NCBI GenBank assembly: GCA_027186245.1
Contig: CP114483.1
Coordinates: 1,684,001 to 1,748,000, forward strand
From: Coriaria nepalensis
Taxonomy: Eukaryota > Streptophyta > Magnoliopsida > Cucurbitales > Coriariaceae
Length of the DNA: 64,000 bases
Direction of reading: 5' to 3'
The position numbers and the translations under genes are program-made. Positions 22,901 through 37,362 of the stretch are shown piece by piece. The notes under the pieces are model-generated. The model was not told the DNA's origin, did no database searches, and worked only from the letters and a program-made list of their open reading frames with translations. Each line of letters starts with the position of its first letter. Within the stretch, counting starts at the first letter, position 1.

Positions 22901-24644
22901 CTTCTCCTCACATACAGTATATATAATATTTAATGATAATATAAATTATGTATACGCTTTAATTTTTCGTGATCATTGTACTGAATAGAATATGGTACAT
23001 CCCAGCACGACAGTCGACACCACGTGATCTGCTGGATTGAGACCGAAACCAAAGATGTTGCTTGGGAGAGGGATTTATACATAACATACACTTATACAGT
23101 ATATATACGTACGCTGTCTAGAACTAGAAGTATATATATAATACCCGAAATGATACAAGGTAGGCAATATAAATAATACCAGTTCCTATACGCAACTCAA
23201 CATGCGTGGCACGTACCGTACGTGAATCTCACCATTAATGTTCCCAACTTCACTCTCCCATAACCCAAAAATAATGTACATTACGAAATAATGTACACAA
23301 AATTGTATCATTCATTAATCCTTATCTTGAAAAGTGAAACCCCAAACACACGACTTGAAGTTTATGCATCCAATTATGGGAATCTTAATATAGTGAACGA
23401 TTCCCCCACTTTTGGAAGAGATCATACATGTCATGTTGTCCACTATCTTATTGTCAGGGGGATCCCAGTCCCACAAATAATACTACGACCAAACTTCCTG
23501 ACGTCCCTTTCAAGAAAAGTTTATTACCTTAGCACATTAGTTTATTATCTATCAGATCTTCAATCCCGAATTCCAAATTCAAAATTCAAAAAAGGAATGG
23601 AAGGAGAAAAGTACACGTGGATGATGAACTGGTGGCTCAGATCAAGAGTGACTCGTCGTGTGGACCGTAGATCTAGTACATTATACCAGGACAAGTCGTT
23701 CTCTGCTTTCAACTCGCATTTCTTTTCGGAGCGAAATTTTCATTCCTCTTCATTTAAAACTTTTTTCGGGTTTCATTTTTTCTTTTCTGAGTAGAAGTCC
23801 GTTTGTTTGTTTACGAACGCGACGAGACCCGACCTGAAGTAGAACGAACCTCCAAACGCAAGCGAATCTCAGGCTTTCGAGAAAGGTATGGATAATAACT
23901 AGCCATTAAAGGTTTTCTCATATGATTTTATCGCAATGTGATCGTATTGATGCTGGGATCTTCCATCAAAGCACGCAGCATTTTATTCATAAGGTTTGAT
24001 GTTATGCAGATTTTCTTGCAATTTCGGATTACTGTTGGTTCTCTGGTTGTTTTAGCTGGATGTTAGTGTTTGATTCTGTTTGGTCTTATATTTTGGTTAA
24101 TTTGCTAGATTTGATTCTGCATTCTGAATTTTGTTTATGGATCTATACGATGTATGGATTTATCAGCTGGGCTGAGTTACATATCCTGATTCTCATCTCC
24201 TATGATGTTTTTGCATCGATCTGTTCTTCTGATTTGAGGATGTATTTTATGTACGGTGACTATGACTATTTTGGAATGTTTAGCTGATATTTTCCAACCA
24301 ACTAATTTTCAAAAATTAGATTTCTTAGAATCTATGCCATATTGTTGTGATTTGAAAGGTATACCAATGATTTGATTCCCAACAAAGATCAAGACTATTT
24401 TCTACGCTCTCTGATTTGAGCGGGTCTTTTTTTTTTTTTTGGCATTGTTTCATACCAGTACCTAATCTTTGAGAAAATTAGAACGGCGTTTCTTAATTTA
24501 ATGAACCAGTGTTGCCTTTTTGATCAGTCAACATGAAGCTTCTTATTGTCCGCGAGGAATGGAAGAAACTGATCTCTGGTGCATAAGTTTGTCTCCGTTT
24601 TTTCATTTGTAAAACTGTGTTCATTCTTTAGCAGGCAATAGAAA
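22901..24644 (+). other. actin promoter, leader exon and leader intron
   Basis: The actin transcript probably begins somewhere in 23700-23830. A noncoding leader exon ends at 23885 (AAAG/GTATGG), and a 749-base intron runs to the AG at 24633-24634, ten bases before the ATG. A 5' leader intron is a hallmark of plant actin genes and often enhances expression. The distal part of the region (22901-23600) is AT-rich with no gene recognised. Confidence 0.65.
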
Positions 24645-26207
<1,563 letters not shown>

Positions 26208-26845
26208 TCCCAAGTCGCAATCAGATATTATTTATAGATCGAGTCTACAATCTATTTTCTTTTCTTACTTTGAAAATTGAGTTTAATACCCGGAACTTTA
26301 ATGATTCATTAGAGATCGTAGGCTGTTTGTTTGTTTACCTGCAAACTCTGTCAGCAAGTTTATTATGTCTCTTTTAACGTCATTGTGTCTGTTTAACTTA
26401 CAGTGGGTAGTTATCTGTTTCATGCAACATGAATAATTTATGCAACCAAGTTATGTTTTTCAAGATATTATATTTTGAAATGATCCCTGTATTTGGCCCT
26501 GTATTTTCAACCAATTTATGCAACCAACTTACAGAAATGATCCCTCGCAATTTCTAGTTTACGGCCTTGGGCAAAAACTAACGGACCGGCTCCGGCTTTT
26601 CATGTAGTTTCCCTCTGCAGCAGGAACTCATCTTCTTCATCACCTGCTCAATTTTAGTTGAGAGTCGCTGTATGACTGTATCATACTCAAAAACGTCACC
26701 GTTTTGAATCAATAACAATTTCTACCATCCTTCTGATTTCTGCTCTGCGTATCCTGTGGAGGAGCAAGGGAATAGAAAACCCGAGAACCAGAAAGTTCTT
26801 CGTTATCGATTCTTATCAGCACATCGGTATTGTTTTCCACTGATA
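26208..26845. other. actin 3' UTR and flank
   Basis: Actin 3' UTR to about 26450; then the former 5' region of the ALG10 pseudogene. No other gene seen. Confidence 0.5.
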
Positions 26846-28856
26846 ATGAGAAAATCTGAGCGAGGGGAGAAAACGGGTAAGCTCACCGTTGCCGTGATTG
26901 TGAGCTTGTGGATCGCTACCATCTCCGTCCTCCTCAATCGAATCGTTCCTGATCCATACATGGTGAGTAATGCAGAATTTTCTTATCCAATTTTATCATT
27001 TTTATTGCCTTCACTTCTAATACGCCCTTTTTCTTTCTAAAAGGATGAGATTTCACGTACCGCAAGCTCGACAATGCTGCAATAGAAAACTTACGAGTTG
27101 GGATCCCATGATCACCACTCCACCTGGCCTGTATGGTTTCAACTATACTAATTTTGATGTTTGATTCTGAAGATTGCCTAAAATTAGAGACTTTTTGGTT
27201 AGAATTATAGATAGGTTAATTTTGCAGGTATTATATTTCACTTGCCAATGTTGCTTGTTTGTTTCCAAGCATGCTTAGCAGCTTCGACATTTTCCGAAGC
27301 TTGCTCTGTTGTGATTCTTCGAACCACAAACGGCTTCTTGGCGGTTTTGTGCAGCACTCGTGTATGAGATATTGATTCATCTAAGACTGGGTCTTGACCA
27401 GTGAAAAGCAACACTTAATGCTGTTGTCTTAGCACCCTATCCGCTTAACTGGTTCTTCACTTTTCTCTATTATACAGACGTTACATCTCTTACGGCCGTG
27501 CTTGGTATGCATTTGGCAGGTTTAAAGAAGCGTCATTGGTTAAGTGCATTGGTAATGAAGTTTGCTTATTATGTTTGAAGAAACGTTCACTGTCCACGAA
27601 GCATTTTTAGCTTCAAACACAGTTTCTTTACGTTTTGAGTAGAATTGTGGTAATTTATGTTCGTTTTTTCCAGTGCAGCTTGGTATCTTTGCAATTTTCA
27701 TTAGGCAAACAAATATTGTATGGAAACTTTTTGTGGCATGTAGTGGGATTGTAAATATTACTCTTTCTCATCAAAATGAGAATATGGAAGAAGTGCAAGA
27801 GATAGAGCCCCTGGTCAAGAAAAATGGTCCATTAACTGCTAAAATTAGTGTCATATCTGGCACAAACTTGAGAAAGAGAAAGTCCATTCGTTCCATGGAT
27901 GCTCGTAATAATCTTCTAGACAGCGCAAGTATCCTTTCGGAAAATCCCGTATCAGGTTTTGATTTCTCACACTTGGATCCATTTTAACTCATTTTGTATG
28001 GAAAAAGGGATCATGTTAATGTCAAGTTTACATATTCATTGTACATATTTGCGGCATTATATTGCAGGTGTGCTTGATGAGGTTCGGGTCATGTTCTTAG
28101 CTATGTGGCATATGAAATGGGAGTTTTTGGTTTCCTTTATTCTGTACATAATTGTACTGATGGCCTTTGCTGCTTTCGTTTATTAGAATGGTAGTGTAGT
28201 TCTTGGTATACAAGCTATAATATTAACTGCTAATAGATATCTTTCCGTCTCAACTGATCTTTGTTTGCTTTTGGTTTCTCACTCTTATGTCCCAAAAATG
28301 TAGGTGCAAAAGATGCGCATAATGTCTCACCTCATTTTGCACAGATTATGTATTTTTGATTATTTTCTGCTCTTGTCACGGCTCCACTCCACTTCAGTTT
28401 AAAACAAGTAACACATCTATTCCGGTTACTTCGGAAGAGAAAGACCTCTAAGTTTCTTCCTAGTTTCTGCGTCGCTTATATGTGGCTTCATCTCAGTGCA
28501 CTTTTTCAGGTTAGGTCAGATAGCCAATTAACCCAGTACACAAATAGTATACTGGATGATCTTTCATCTCCGTGATCTTGATCCTAAAACTAGCACATAA
28601 CCCCACTTCTATAGGAAATTTTTGTTCATGTGAGCTAGTTTTTGATCAATGTCTCTTTCTTATCAGAAATCGTTTGAATTTTGCAGCATAGCTTATTCTA
28701 CTTCTTGATCCTTCACTCTCATAAGAAAGACTACCAAAGCTGGCTTCTCATGGGGATTTTCTTTATATATCCCTTGACTTCTTCACTATGACAATGTTCT
28801 TGTTCCGTCCTTTCCAGTGGGACCATGAATCTGGGATTCAAAGGTTTATATGGTAG
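26846..28856 (+). pseudogene. ALG10: ALG10 alpha-1,2-glucosyltransferase pseudogene
   Basis: Remains of the ER glucosyltransferase that adds the last glucose to the dolichol-linked N-glycan precursor. Exon 1 (26846-26962, GKLTVAVIVSLWIATISVLL, then PDPYM) is followed by a GT-AG intron and a second exon at 27044. Homology continues in order: the SWDPMITTPPGLY block (27100-27132), NWFFTFLYYTDVTSLTAV (27440-27495), IFAIFIRQTNIVWKLFVA (27685-27740), a loop region to 27956, a membrane segment near 28070-28185, SPHFAQIMYF (28330-28360), and the terminal MFLFRPF with WDHESGIQRFIW ending at a TAG (28854-28856). Lesions: frameshift just after 27044 (two bases missing relative to the expected DEIFHVP), a TGA after LGLDQ near 27400, TAG in place of the expected Trp codon of the WNGSVVL motif near 28184, TGA after IMYF near 28360, and further frame shifts near the end. 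Retained introns make it a DNA-level duplicate, not a retrocopy. An intact copy should exist elsewhere. Confidence 0.85.
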
Positions 28857-29272
28857 TAGAAGACGGACATCATTATCTAACCCAAGAAAAAAGAAGTTTC
28901 ATTTTTTATTATTTTATTATTTTTAATTTTAATTTTATTTTTAATTTTAATTTTAATTTTTGGTTAAAAAGTTATTATAAAGTTTTTTCCAGGGACCCAA
29001 CCCTTCACCCTAAGCACCTGGGAGATGTAAAATAATCAAATTCTATTTTTAAAATATTCAAATTGCTAATTGTTAGGTTAGATTTGCATACTTTGGCCAC
29101 AAAAATAAAATGCTGATTATATATTATTTTATATTTACACCGAAAAAAATAAATTGATAAATAAACATTATTTAAATCTGACGTGGCTGTCGTTGGCGCC
29201 AACTGACAAGTCAACGGCAAAATTTGGTGGTAAATAGTTGTGAACCTGGCTGAGAGATGTTCTTGATCTTCA
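28857..29272. other. spacer between ALG10 pseudogene and pectin acetylesterase
   Basis: AT-rich, with a TTTTAATTTTAA-type run at 28901-28960. Contains the pectin acetylesterase promoter, presumably after 29050. No other gene seen. Confidence 0.5.
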
Positions 29273-32194
29273 ATGGCGAGCCCTAGTCTTCGAGATCTGC
29301 TTGGCTGGAGAAAGTGGTCCAAGAAGGAGTGGGCGATTTCCGTCGTTGGCTTTACCGTCATCGTTTTCGTCTTCTCTCTCTTCACCGATTCTTTGCGCGA
29401 CGATGATTCCGGCCTCGACCATCTCCCTTTCGGTTCCATTTCTTTCACTGATTTGGTTGACTTGACTCTATTGCGTAATGCTAAGGATAGAGGAGCACGT
29501 ACGATATCCTTTATCTCTACCTTGATTTGGTCCTCTTCCTCTGTATGATCGATCATGCAATGGCAAGTAATCTTCCGATATTATGTGTTGAAATTCGCAG
29601 TTTGTTTGGATGGGAGCTCGCCTGGGTATCATTTGCAGAGAGGTTTTGGATCTGGTTCTAGTAACTGGCTGCTTCACATCGAGGTCATACTTTTTTTTTT
29701 TTTTTTTTCTCTTTTTCACTTGAAGTTTGGCATTTGCATTCTTCAAGTTACATCACTTTTCTATCAACTTAATTGGCACTTGCTGAAAATTAGGGTGGTG
29801 GCTGGTGTAGTACAGTTGAATCATGTTCTTCACGTAAAATGACTCCGTTAGGTTCGTCAAATTACATGGATCGCCAGGTTCGTTTTTCCGGTATTCTCAG
29901 CAGTGATCCATCACAAAATCCTGGTAAATTTCATTATGCTGCTACTGCAAACGGATTTATCTTCTGAATCTCATGTCATTTGGAAAAACGCTTCGGAGTT
30001 ATCTCTTCTTTATTCATTATTCTACTCTTCAATGCTAATCCAGACTTAAATTTAATCAATCTGCCCTTCTTTTTCTATCTCTAACTCGAGTAATGATCTA
30101 ATTTGTTTGCCTGTTTCAAGCATTCTTTAGAATTCTTCAACTGGAACAAAGTCAAGATACGTTATTGTGATGGAGGATCTTTTGCTGGCCACGCTGAGAG
30201 GGAGTTGGAAGTAAGTTTTCGAGGAGGAATTTTCTGTTTGGTTTGCAGATGCATGATAATTTGTAATTTTGATAGTTTGCTTTTCATTTTCATTGGCAAG
30301 TTTTTTTTTCACCATAACATTATTCTTTTATACAAGCTTTTACTGATTATATTTGTCTTTGAATGCCATAGAATGGATCTAGACTTCTTTTCAGAGGCCA
30401 GTTCATATGGGAAGCCCTTATGGATGAAATCTTATCAGCTGGCTTGTCCAATGCAAAACAGGTGATGATCCGATGTTTATTAATATTTATGATCAATTAT
30501 AAAGAATGGAACTGCCTGCAGTCCCATTGAGGCTCTTTAAATACCCCTTATAAACATGTAAGATCCTTGCAGGCTCTTCTTTCAGGATGCTCTGCTGGAG
30601 GACTGGCTACCCTTATACATTGTGATGATTTGAGAGAACTTCTTCCTAAAGATGCTACTGTCAAGTGCCTTGCTGATGCTGGATTTTTCCTCGATGAGTA
30701 TGTTTTTCTGCACAGATTAGTGCCTTCTGCACCATTAGTCTCTTCTGGTCTACTCTGTAATTGTATACTCGTAGTCTTTGAAGTTTCCCATTCAAGGACT
30801 CTGTGTTTCATTGATTTCAGGAAAGATGTTGCTGGAAATTATACCATGAGATCTTTCTATCATGATGTTGTTGACCTTCAGGTTGTTCTCAATTCCTTGC
30901 TCATTTTAGCTTTTACAAATCAGCTGCTAGATGATATATGTGCTTGTTGATTCTCTCCACTATTCTTCTCATGAGCCAAACTGCGCATGTTGAGAAAAAC
31001 TTGTACTTAAAAGCCAATCTATTTACAGCCTCTTTGTAATTAGCTAATTGAAATGGTCTAGTGAAGAATTTGTTGAAGGTACATTTGAAAGGCCAATTGC
31101 CAATGGGGTCCTAACTTAAAAGAGAAAGTAGAAGTAAAAGTTGCAGTTTCTTTTTTGTTTTGTTCCTTCTATCTATTGAAAGAAAGGAACTATCATCAAT
31201 CGATAGTGTAATTGTACCGTCACGTGGCATTGTTCTATCAGGGTATAGCAAAAAGTTTGCAAAAAGCTTGTACAGCAAAGGAGGAGCCATATAAGGCAAG
31301 GTTTCTTTTATCATAAATTTGAGTCTTTATTTTATAATTCGTGCGATCATTTGTTATATCTATTATATGTTTTGAATGGCGTCCATAGTGTATCTTTCCT
31401 CAAGATATTGTCAAGCACACGCACACCCCACTATTCCTTGTCCACCCATCTTATGATTTTTGGCAGGTATTTTTCTCAAGGATCAATATTCTGTAATTTT
31501 TTAGGATTATATTATTTTGTGCCATTTCCTCTAATGCCTGTTACGTGGTCAGTAGATACAACATATCTTGGTACCAGATACGTTAGATCCAATCGGCAAT
31601 TGGAAGAAGTGTAGACTTGATCTTCGGAGCTGTAACCAGGGTCAGCTTGAAATTCTACACGGTAACCATATCTATATATTCTGGAATACTAACTGTTGCA
31701 TATGTAAGCAGGAAAACTCACACAAGGCTTCTTTCTCATTGGGAAATTGAATGGAAGCATTAGTAAAAATAAAAATAAGGAAAATATTGTGTCCCACCAA
31801 ACTTATCAACCCTAGACTTTCTTAATAGGTTTCCGAAATTCCCTGCTGAAGACACTGAAAGACTTCAAGCAAGCCAAGGAAGGGGGAATGTTTATTAATT
31901 CCTGCTTCATTCATTGCCAAACATGGATGGGTGAGACATGGCATTCTCCTAGTTCTCCGAGAATAAATGGTCAGGTAAGGAAAGTTCCATCACCTAATAC
32001 CAGTTATTTCTGAAACTATCCGATTGGATCCTTCTCGAATAATTACTCAGAACTAATTAATTCTATTGCTCCTACAACAGACAATAGCAGAGGCTGTAGG
32101 TGATTGGTTCTTCAACCGAAAATCAGTGAAGCTAATCGACTGCCCTTATCCATGCAATCCTACTTGCTACAATATGGATTTCACCCGAATTTAA
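29273..32194 (+). CDS. pectin acetylesterase (PAE family, carbohydrate esterase 13)
   Basis: Removes acetyl groups from cell-wall pectin. Twelve exons: 29273-29498, 29601-29683, 29794-29923, 30131-30210, 30372-30461, 30573-30697, 30821-30881, 31242-31295, 31389-31466, 31556-31661, 31829-31974, 32081-32194; the joined frame is 430 aa. An N-terminal hydrophobic segment ([17 protein letters not shown], residues about 22-38) without an obvious cleavage site suggests a type II membrane anchor. Catalytic features: GCSAGG with the nucleophile Ser, YDFWQ with a likely Asp, and FIHCQTW with a likely His; substrate block LHIEGGGWC and the Cys-rich tail [12 protein letters not shown] are present. Intron 8 uses a GC donor (AAG/GCAAGG at 31296), and exon 10 begins after a tandem CAG-TAG acceptor. 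It resembles the anchored PAE5/PAE9-type subgroup (from memory). Confidence 0.92.
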
Positions 32195-33550
32195 TCGAGA
32201 TTAAGATAATTTCCCCTTCTTCTTCTGATAGGTTTGTTATCAAGTACCGAGATTAGAGCAAACATCACCATCATCAAAGGAGAGGAATGATGCTTTGATG
32301 TGCTGCTTTCATAATAGTTGCAGAACGTATCTTAGTTATAACCTGGTGAATGTATTTGTGGGGGCGTTTCAGTTTCCTAATCGATCATTGTAAACCTGTT
32401 CTCGGTCTGTACATATATTTATTGCTTCCAATGCTCTCCTTTTTTTTTCGGTTTTTTATTTTTATTTTTACGATGCATAAATTCATGAAACCTACACATC
32501 ACGTTCTACTTGAAAATGTTGCGATAAGGAGCAAGTTGGTTACGAGAAATCGAATGAAATTATGTTACGAGATATCTAAATAAATTATCAGTTCATTACA
32601 AAATCATGGGAAGCACTAGTATGTGGGTGCTGACCATCCCATCCCATCCCAATCACCCACTCATACCTGTTCCAAACAATACACGTCTTGAAAACGACAC
32701 AAAACGTCAGGTTATTATTTGATCATTCATCAATGCTTCTAAACCTAACTAATCTCATTTAGTACTAACCTACTCAAGTACCAAATATTATTTTACCATC
32801 TTCTTCCGTATTCTCCTCGAAACTTCAGTTAATCAATTAGCTTTTTGTCGCCTAGTATACTATTGTCAGTTAACCCTTCCGTCTCCGTCAAAGTTGAAAT
32901 TCGTGTAATCTAATATAATATCCTAAATAATATGCGTCAAAATTGATGGGATTCTTTGACAGCGACAATCTTCTCCAACTGCCCATTTACCCATTTACCC
33001 ATTTGCCCATTTTCATTTTCATTTTATTTATTTTTTCTTCTCCAACTGCCCTAACCAAATAATAACTAAGTGCATGACACCATGTCTTGCGCATGCAATA
33101 CATCGAACCGACCCCACTTATTAATTCGTAGATAGTTCGACATATTGAATTAATCCACAAAAATTATGTTCAATCCTGAGCACCAATCGGGAGTTGCTGT
33201 CCTGATAATGTAAACAAGTTCGTAAGGATTAATAATTAATTAATGACACCTTAAACAATGTGTGGCTTCTGGATTAAGACTCTTTTGAGGAATATGTCCT
33301 AAATCAGTATACCCTAATTATAAGCAATTGATTATTGTATTTTCCGGTAGTAGTTGTCTTGACTTATGATGTTGTAACCCAAAACGCCATAATTACTACA
33401 ACCATGAATGAGAAGAATGGAGGAAACAAAAAAAAAAAAAAAAAAAAACCAAGATAATGAGGCAAAGAAACTGGCCAAACCTTCTTTCTGTTTTTGTTGT
33501 TGGTTAAATTGTACTTTCTCTATATTCAATACTATATTCATATGAACTAT
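32195..33550. other. intergenic, PAE 3' end to PP2C 3' end
   Basis: Convergent 3' regions. AT-rich sequence with a CCCATTT repeat near 32986-33010 and an oligo-A run at 33429-33448. No gene recognised. Confidence 0.5.
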
Positions 33551-35768
33551 TTACACAAATGAACGCCATATTCTTCCTTCAAGTGAGATAATGATGACGG
33601 AGACATCATCGTGGTACCTCCGTCGTTCCCCTTGCGGGATATCCAGCAACTCATGGAAGTCGATACCTGCAAAGACGATTACCAAATTATCCATAGGTTC
33701 ACTAATTCTTCCTTAGTTAGATCAAATATGGAAAAAATGCTTAATTGATTGGGATCAGTTACCAGCTTTCCTTGCTGCTCTAAACAGCAACTCCTCAATC
33801 AGATGCTGAGCAGGATCCCCTTCTGGAAATGAAGAGATGAAGGACTCCACTTCGGCAACTGCTTCCTCATTTGTGAAGTATTGGTAGAGCCCGTCGGACG
33901 ATAGTATCAAAAACCGATCGGTGGGACCCAGTTTATGGTGAAAGAGAGATGGATTACAGGTGATATAAGGAGAGGTCCCCACATAGTCTATTCTGAACAT
34001 TTCTAGTAGTGCATCGTTCCATTTTGGCTGCAATAACAAAGTGTCAAGTAGTTCTACTTCATGTGAGAAACAGATCCTGAACAAGAAACTTGAATCATCA
34101 ACATGAACTGAACTTAGCGTAAGTTCACACAACATAACTCAATAGACATACCTGTTTGAGAAAACCAGCCCCAAAAGCTCGGGTGATTTTCAGATAGCCC
34201 TTTACTCTATCATTCATTACTGCAGAAGAGTCATCCTCATGTTCATTCTTAATTCTCTGCACTTCCTGAAATTGGAAAACGATATCAATTCATACAAATC
34301 TTATAATGCAATCCAACAAAGAGGAAAAGAACTGTAAGACATAATAATAAACTATCACCTCTTCTACATTTGTGCTATGATCAATAGTAAGTTGAGCGGA
34401 AGTCAAGTTAGCCAATCCATAGAATTCAACTCCGTTCGACGATTCGTATGCCCGGAGACTTCCTTCATTGATCTGTTCATGATCTCTGTAAGGCCTTCCG
34501 AGCCCATAATTGGGTTCGAGTTGTTGGGCCAGAATGGCCCGACTATCTCCTACATTCATTAAATAAACATCTTCTCCTTTCATTAACATCACCAAAACAC
34601 AGGAACCCATCAAAGCCAGCTCTGGATTATCCATAACCATTTTATCTGCACTCTCTAAATATGCTTCCTCTGTTTTCGCCAACGCTCGAGACAGAGCGTT
34701 CAATACTTCCGAATTACTTAACGAACTACTTTCCCTTTCGCATTCACACTTCCAAATCTTCTCACTCCCTTTCCTCGTCAGGGTTCGAACGGATTCTTGC
34801 GTGGAATTCGAATTAGAGGAATTGGTCGAGCAAGTAGTAGTGGTCGAATCGGATTTATCGTTCCAGAGTAAATCCTTGAGCTCTTTGTGAACAGAGGAAT
34901 AGAGATTGGCAAGTAGATAATCAGGAGCATCTGGGCCGTTGAATCCATCATAAATCCCAACAAAAACCCAACCATTTTCCTCTGAGATCACGACGTGAAT
35001 TCTGTCTTCCCCAGCTTTTCCTTGCGCCCATTGAAGACCTAGTTCTTCATTCTCAGCGAAGCTGACGTGGCTGTTCAAATTGACACTGTTCTGAACAACT
35101 ACATGCTCTGAATCCGATTCCTTACTCAAAACGATCGGTTTACTACCTAGAGTTAAGGTTCTTGAAATCGCTCCTTTCAAATTCCGAATCAAGCTGCGTT
35201 TTTTGGATTTGGGTTTATTAGTTAAGCTCCTCTGTAACTTGTCGGACTTGTCGAAGGTCCCCTTTTCAATCGGGCCGGAATATGAACCGCGATCAATTGG
35301 GCCGGAAGCAAAGGCTCGTTCGAACGGGCCGGATAAGAACCCTCTGTTATCAAGCGGACCCGAGCCTGGAATCGTACCTCCTGAGTATCCGGAAAATGAA
35401 TGTCGAGGAACGGGTTGGAGAGGGATCGAAGCGAAGGAATTGGAGCAATCGAAAGCGGCGGCTCGATCGAAGGTAGTACTGTAGGGATAGAGGTCGGCGA
35501 GAGAAGTGGAGAGGGGAGTGGAGGCGTTGGCGCTGACGGAGGCACCGGAGATTGTTCGGAACGTTGTCGTTGCAGCGTCTTCTAGCTCGGAGAAAACTCT
35601 GGTCGAGGTTGAAGATGAAAGTCGTGCCGGTTCGGGTCGGATGTAGCAGAATGAATGACCTAAACCTTCGTGGAAAGGGTCCGACAGGATTACGGCAACG
35701 TCGTAGCGGCTGGAGATTTCTCCGGGCAAGGCGAAGCAGTTCCCGATTTTTCCAAAACTGTTTCCCAT
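33551..35768 (-). CDS. PLL: POLTERGEIST-like protein phosphatase 2C
   Basis: Ser/Thr phosphatase of plant PP2C clade C. Four minus-strand exons: 34359-35768, 34152-34265, 33763-34027, 33551-33666; 634 aa. N-terminus [12 protein letters not shown] has Gly2 for myristoylation and a nearby Cys, as in POL and PLL1, which act at the plasma membrane downstream of CLV signalling in shoot and root meristems (established for Arabidopsis). The linker at residues 130-175 has four SGP-type repeats. Catalytic motifs: [20 protein letters not shown], the metal-binding [31 protein letters not shown], and the C-terminal [19 protein letters not shown]. The conserved clade block [10 protein letters not shown] is in exon 2. 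Intact by eye. Which of the PLL paralogues it corresponds to is not resolved. Confidence 0.92.
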
Positions 35769-35870
35769 TTTTGAGCTACTGTATTGTATAATATATAAAT
35801 CGGCGAAAACGGGATTGGAACTTGGTTCTGTATCACAGCTTGATATGATTGCTCATAGCAAAATACAGAC

Positions 35871-35894
35871 AGAGAGAGAGAGAGAGAGAGAGAG
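35871..35894. repeat. GA dinucleotide repeat in the PP2C leader
   Basis: Uninterrupted AG/GA run of about 24 bases, about 100 bases upstream of the minus-strand PP2C ATG, so a CT repeat in the transcript or core promoter. Confidence 0.9.
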
Positions 35895-36669
35895 CTCAGA
35901 AGGGAGGTAGAGGAGCTGACTTTGGAGGTGGGCATACAGAATTCGGCTTTGTTCGTTTGTTGCCTTTTTTTTAAAATAAAAAATAAAAAAAAATAAAAAT
36001 AATTATCTATGTATTAAAAAAGTGGGTAAAATGGTATTGTTTTTGTATTTTATAGGAGCGTAAGGCGTTGACAAATGAGTTAGAGATAGTGGAGAGGGGT
36101 TTGAGATTTTTTGGAGACTGTAATAGCGCGTGGGAAAGTGTAACAAAACCATAAATTATAGTCCCTCGAATAATAATTATAAATATATTTTAAAAAAAAG
36201 TCAAACATAAAGTTTATTAAATTAAAACCCCTCGCTATCTTTGATTTATACATTTTTGTCACTAATTGAATGAATGAATGAATTAGGGACGTGCGTGGAT
36301 TAATACATTTGCAAATGTAAATTAGTCAAACGGCATGATTAATAATAATAATAATAATAGTACACACAGGCAGAGCATCTTCGTTTACCGACGTGTCGTC
36401 TTTCCTAGAGCGAATCGCTGTGTTGTTGTCGTTATCCTCCTTTTTAGTTTTTTATTTTTATTTTTCATCAATAACACTATCATTTTTTTGGTAGTTTCCG
36501 AACGAAAATGAAAAAGGAAAGGTTAGCTTTTAGAATGCACGCTTCACGTGGGCTAATGGGCCATGTCGATCCATTATCCCAATTAAAAGAAAAAAAGAAA
36601 AAAAAGGGTCGCTTGCATTTTTTGCTGATTGGAATTTTAGAATATCCGACATCAAACATATGTCACGCA

Positions 36670-36698
36670 GCCCAGCCCAGCCCAGCCCAGCCCAGCCC
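36670..36698. repeat. CCCAG pentamer repeat
   Basis: Six tandem copies of the five-base unit CCCAG, perfect except at the ends. Confidence 0.9.
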
Positions 36699-37062
36699 AC
36701 CAGGCATCAAGCCATGCATCTAAATTATCCAAGACGAGATGTCGCATTCTTCAACTGAACGACTTGTTGTCCAACAAAGACCGTTTCACAAGGTCGTTAA
36801 TAAGCGCCATGAACATTGTTCCTTTTTTCTTAAGGTATAAATTTTCTCTCTTCTTTTCTTCCGGTGTTAATCATTGTTATTCTTTATATGATTTACAGAT
36901 TGCCTTGGTTTTTGTCTAAAAAAAAAAAAGACCCCCCCTAAATTTCCGATGCAGGAAGTGTGCAGGATGGAGATGGTGGATAACGTGAGAAATTGGTACA
37001 TGAATTAGGGATCGAAGACTGTTTGGCAGCCGAGAAAATCTGCAATTTGAATTTTCCAAGAT

Positions 37063-37362
37063 ATGGGAAAGAAATTGGGAGAGAAGCAACCTGGTATCAA
37101 CCTTGAGAATGGACCTGGATGTGTGTGGGGGATTCTTCATATCATTAAGTATGAGTATTGGCGTGCTAGCAAGAAAAGGCCACCTCGTAAAAGAAAAGAC
37201 AGTGCTGGATCGATTTCATGTAAGGAAACTTCGACTCTATTTAGAACTAACACAATTTCTTATAACTTTGCTTTGAAAAAAGGTCGATGATTGTTAACTC
37301 CATATATCATATTCTAAGGTGTTGCAATTCCGGAATCTGCAGAGAAATTGAATTCTGACAAT
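37063..37362 (+). pseudogene. 5' fragment of a TRM-like gene
   Basis: An ATG at 37063 opens MGKKLGEKQPGINLEN followed by GPGCVWGILHIIKYEYW, resembling the conserved N-terminus of TON1-recruiting-motif/LONGIFOLIA-type proteins (GCxWGxLxxxxYxxW, basic KKRPPRKRK after it). A plausible GT donor at 37220 joins to an acceptor at 37317-37318 and a 44-base second exon (AIPESAEKLNSDN) with a further GT donor at 37363. After that, no continuing exon appears before the tRNA gene or the metallothionein. Either the gene is truncated to its first two exons, or its later exons are too diverged for me to see. Family assignment is by eye from a short match. Confidence 0.5.

Larger units (their letters stand above)
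35769..37062. other. PP2C leader/promoter and flank of TRM fragment
   Basis: Contains the PP2C 5' UTR and promoter (35769-36050) with a GA microsatellite, then AT-rich DNA and a CCCAG repeat. No gene recognised; the purine run 36588-36606 and short frames are low-complexity. Confidence 0.5.
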
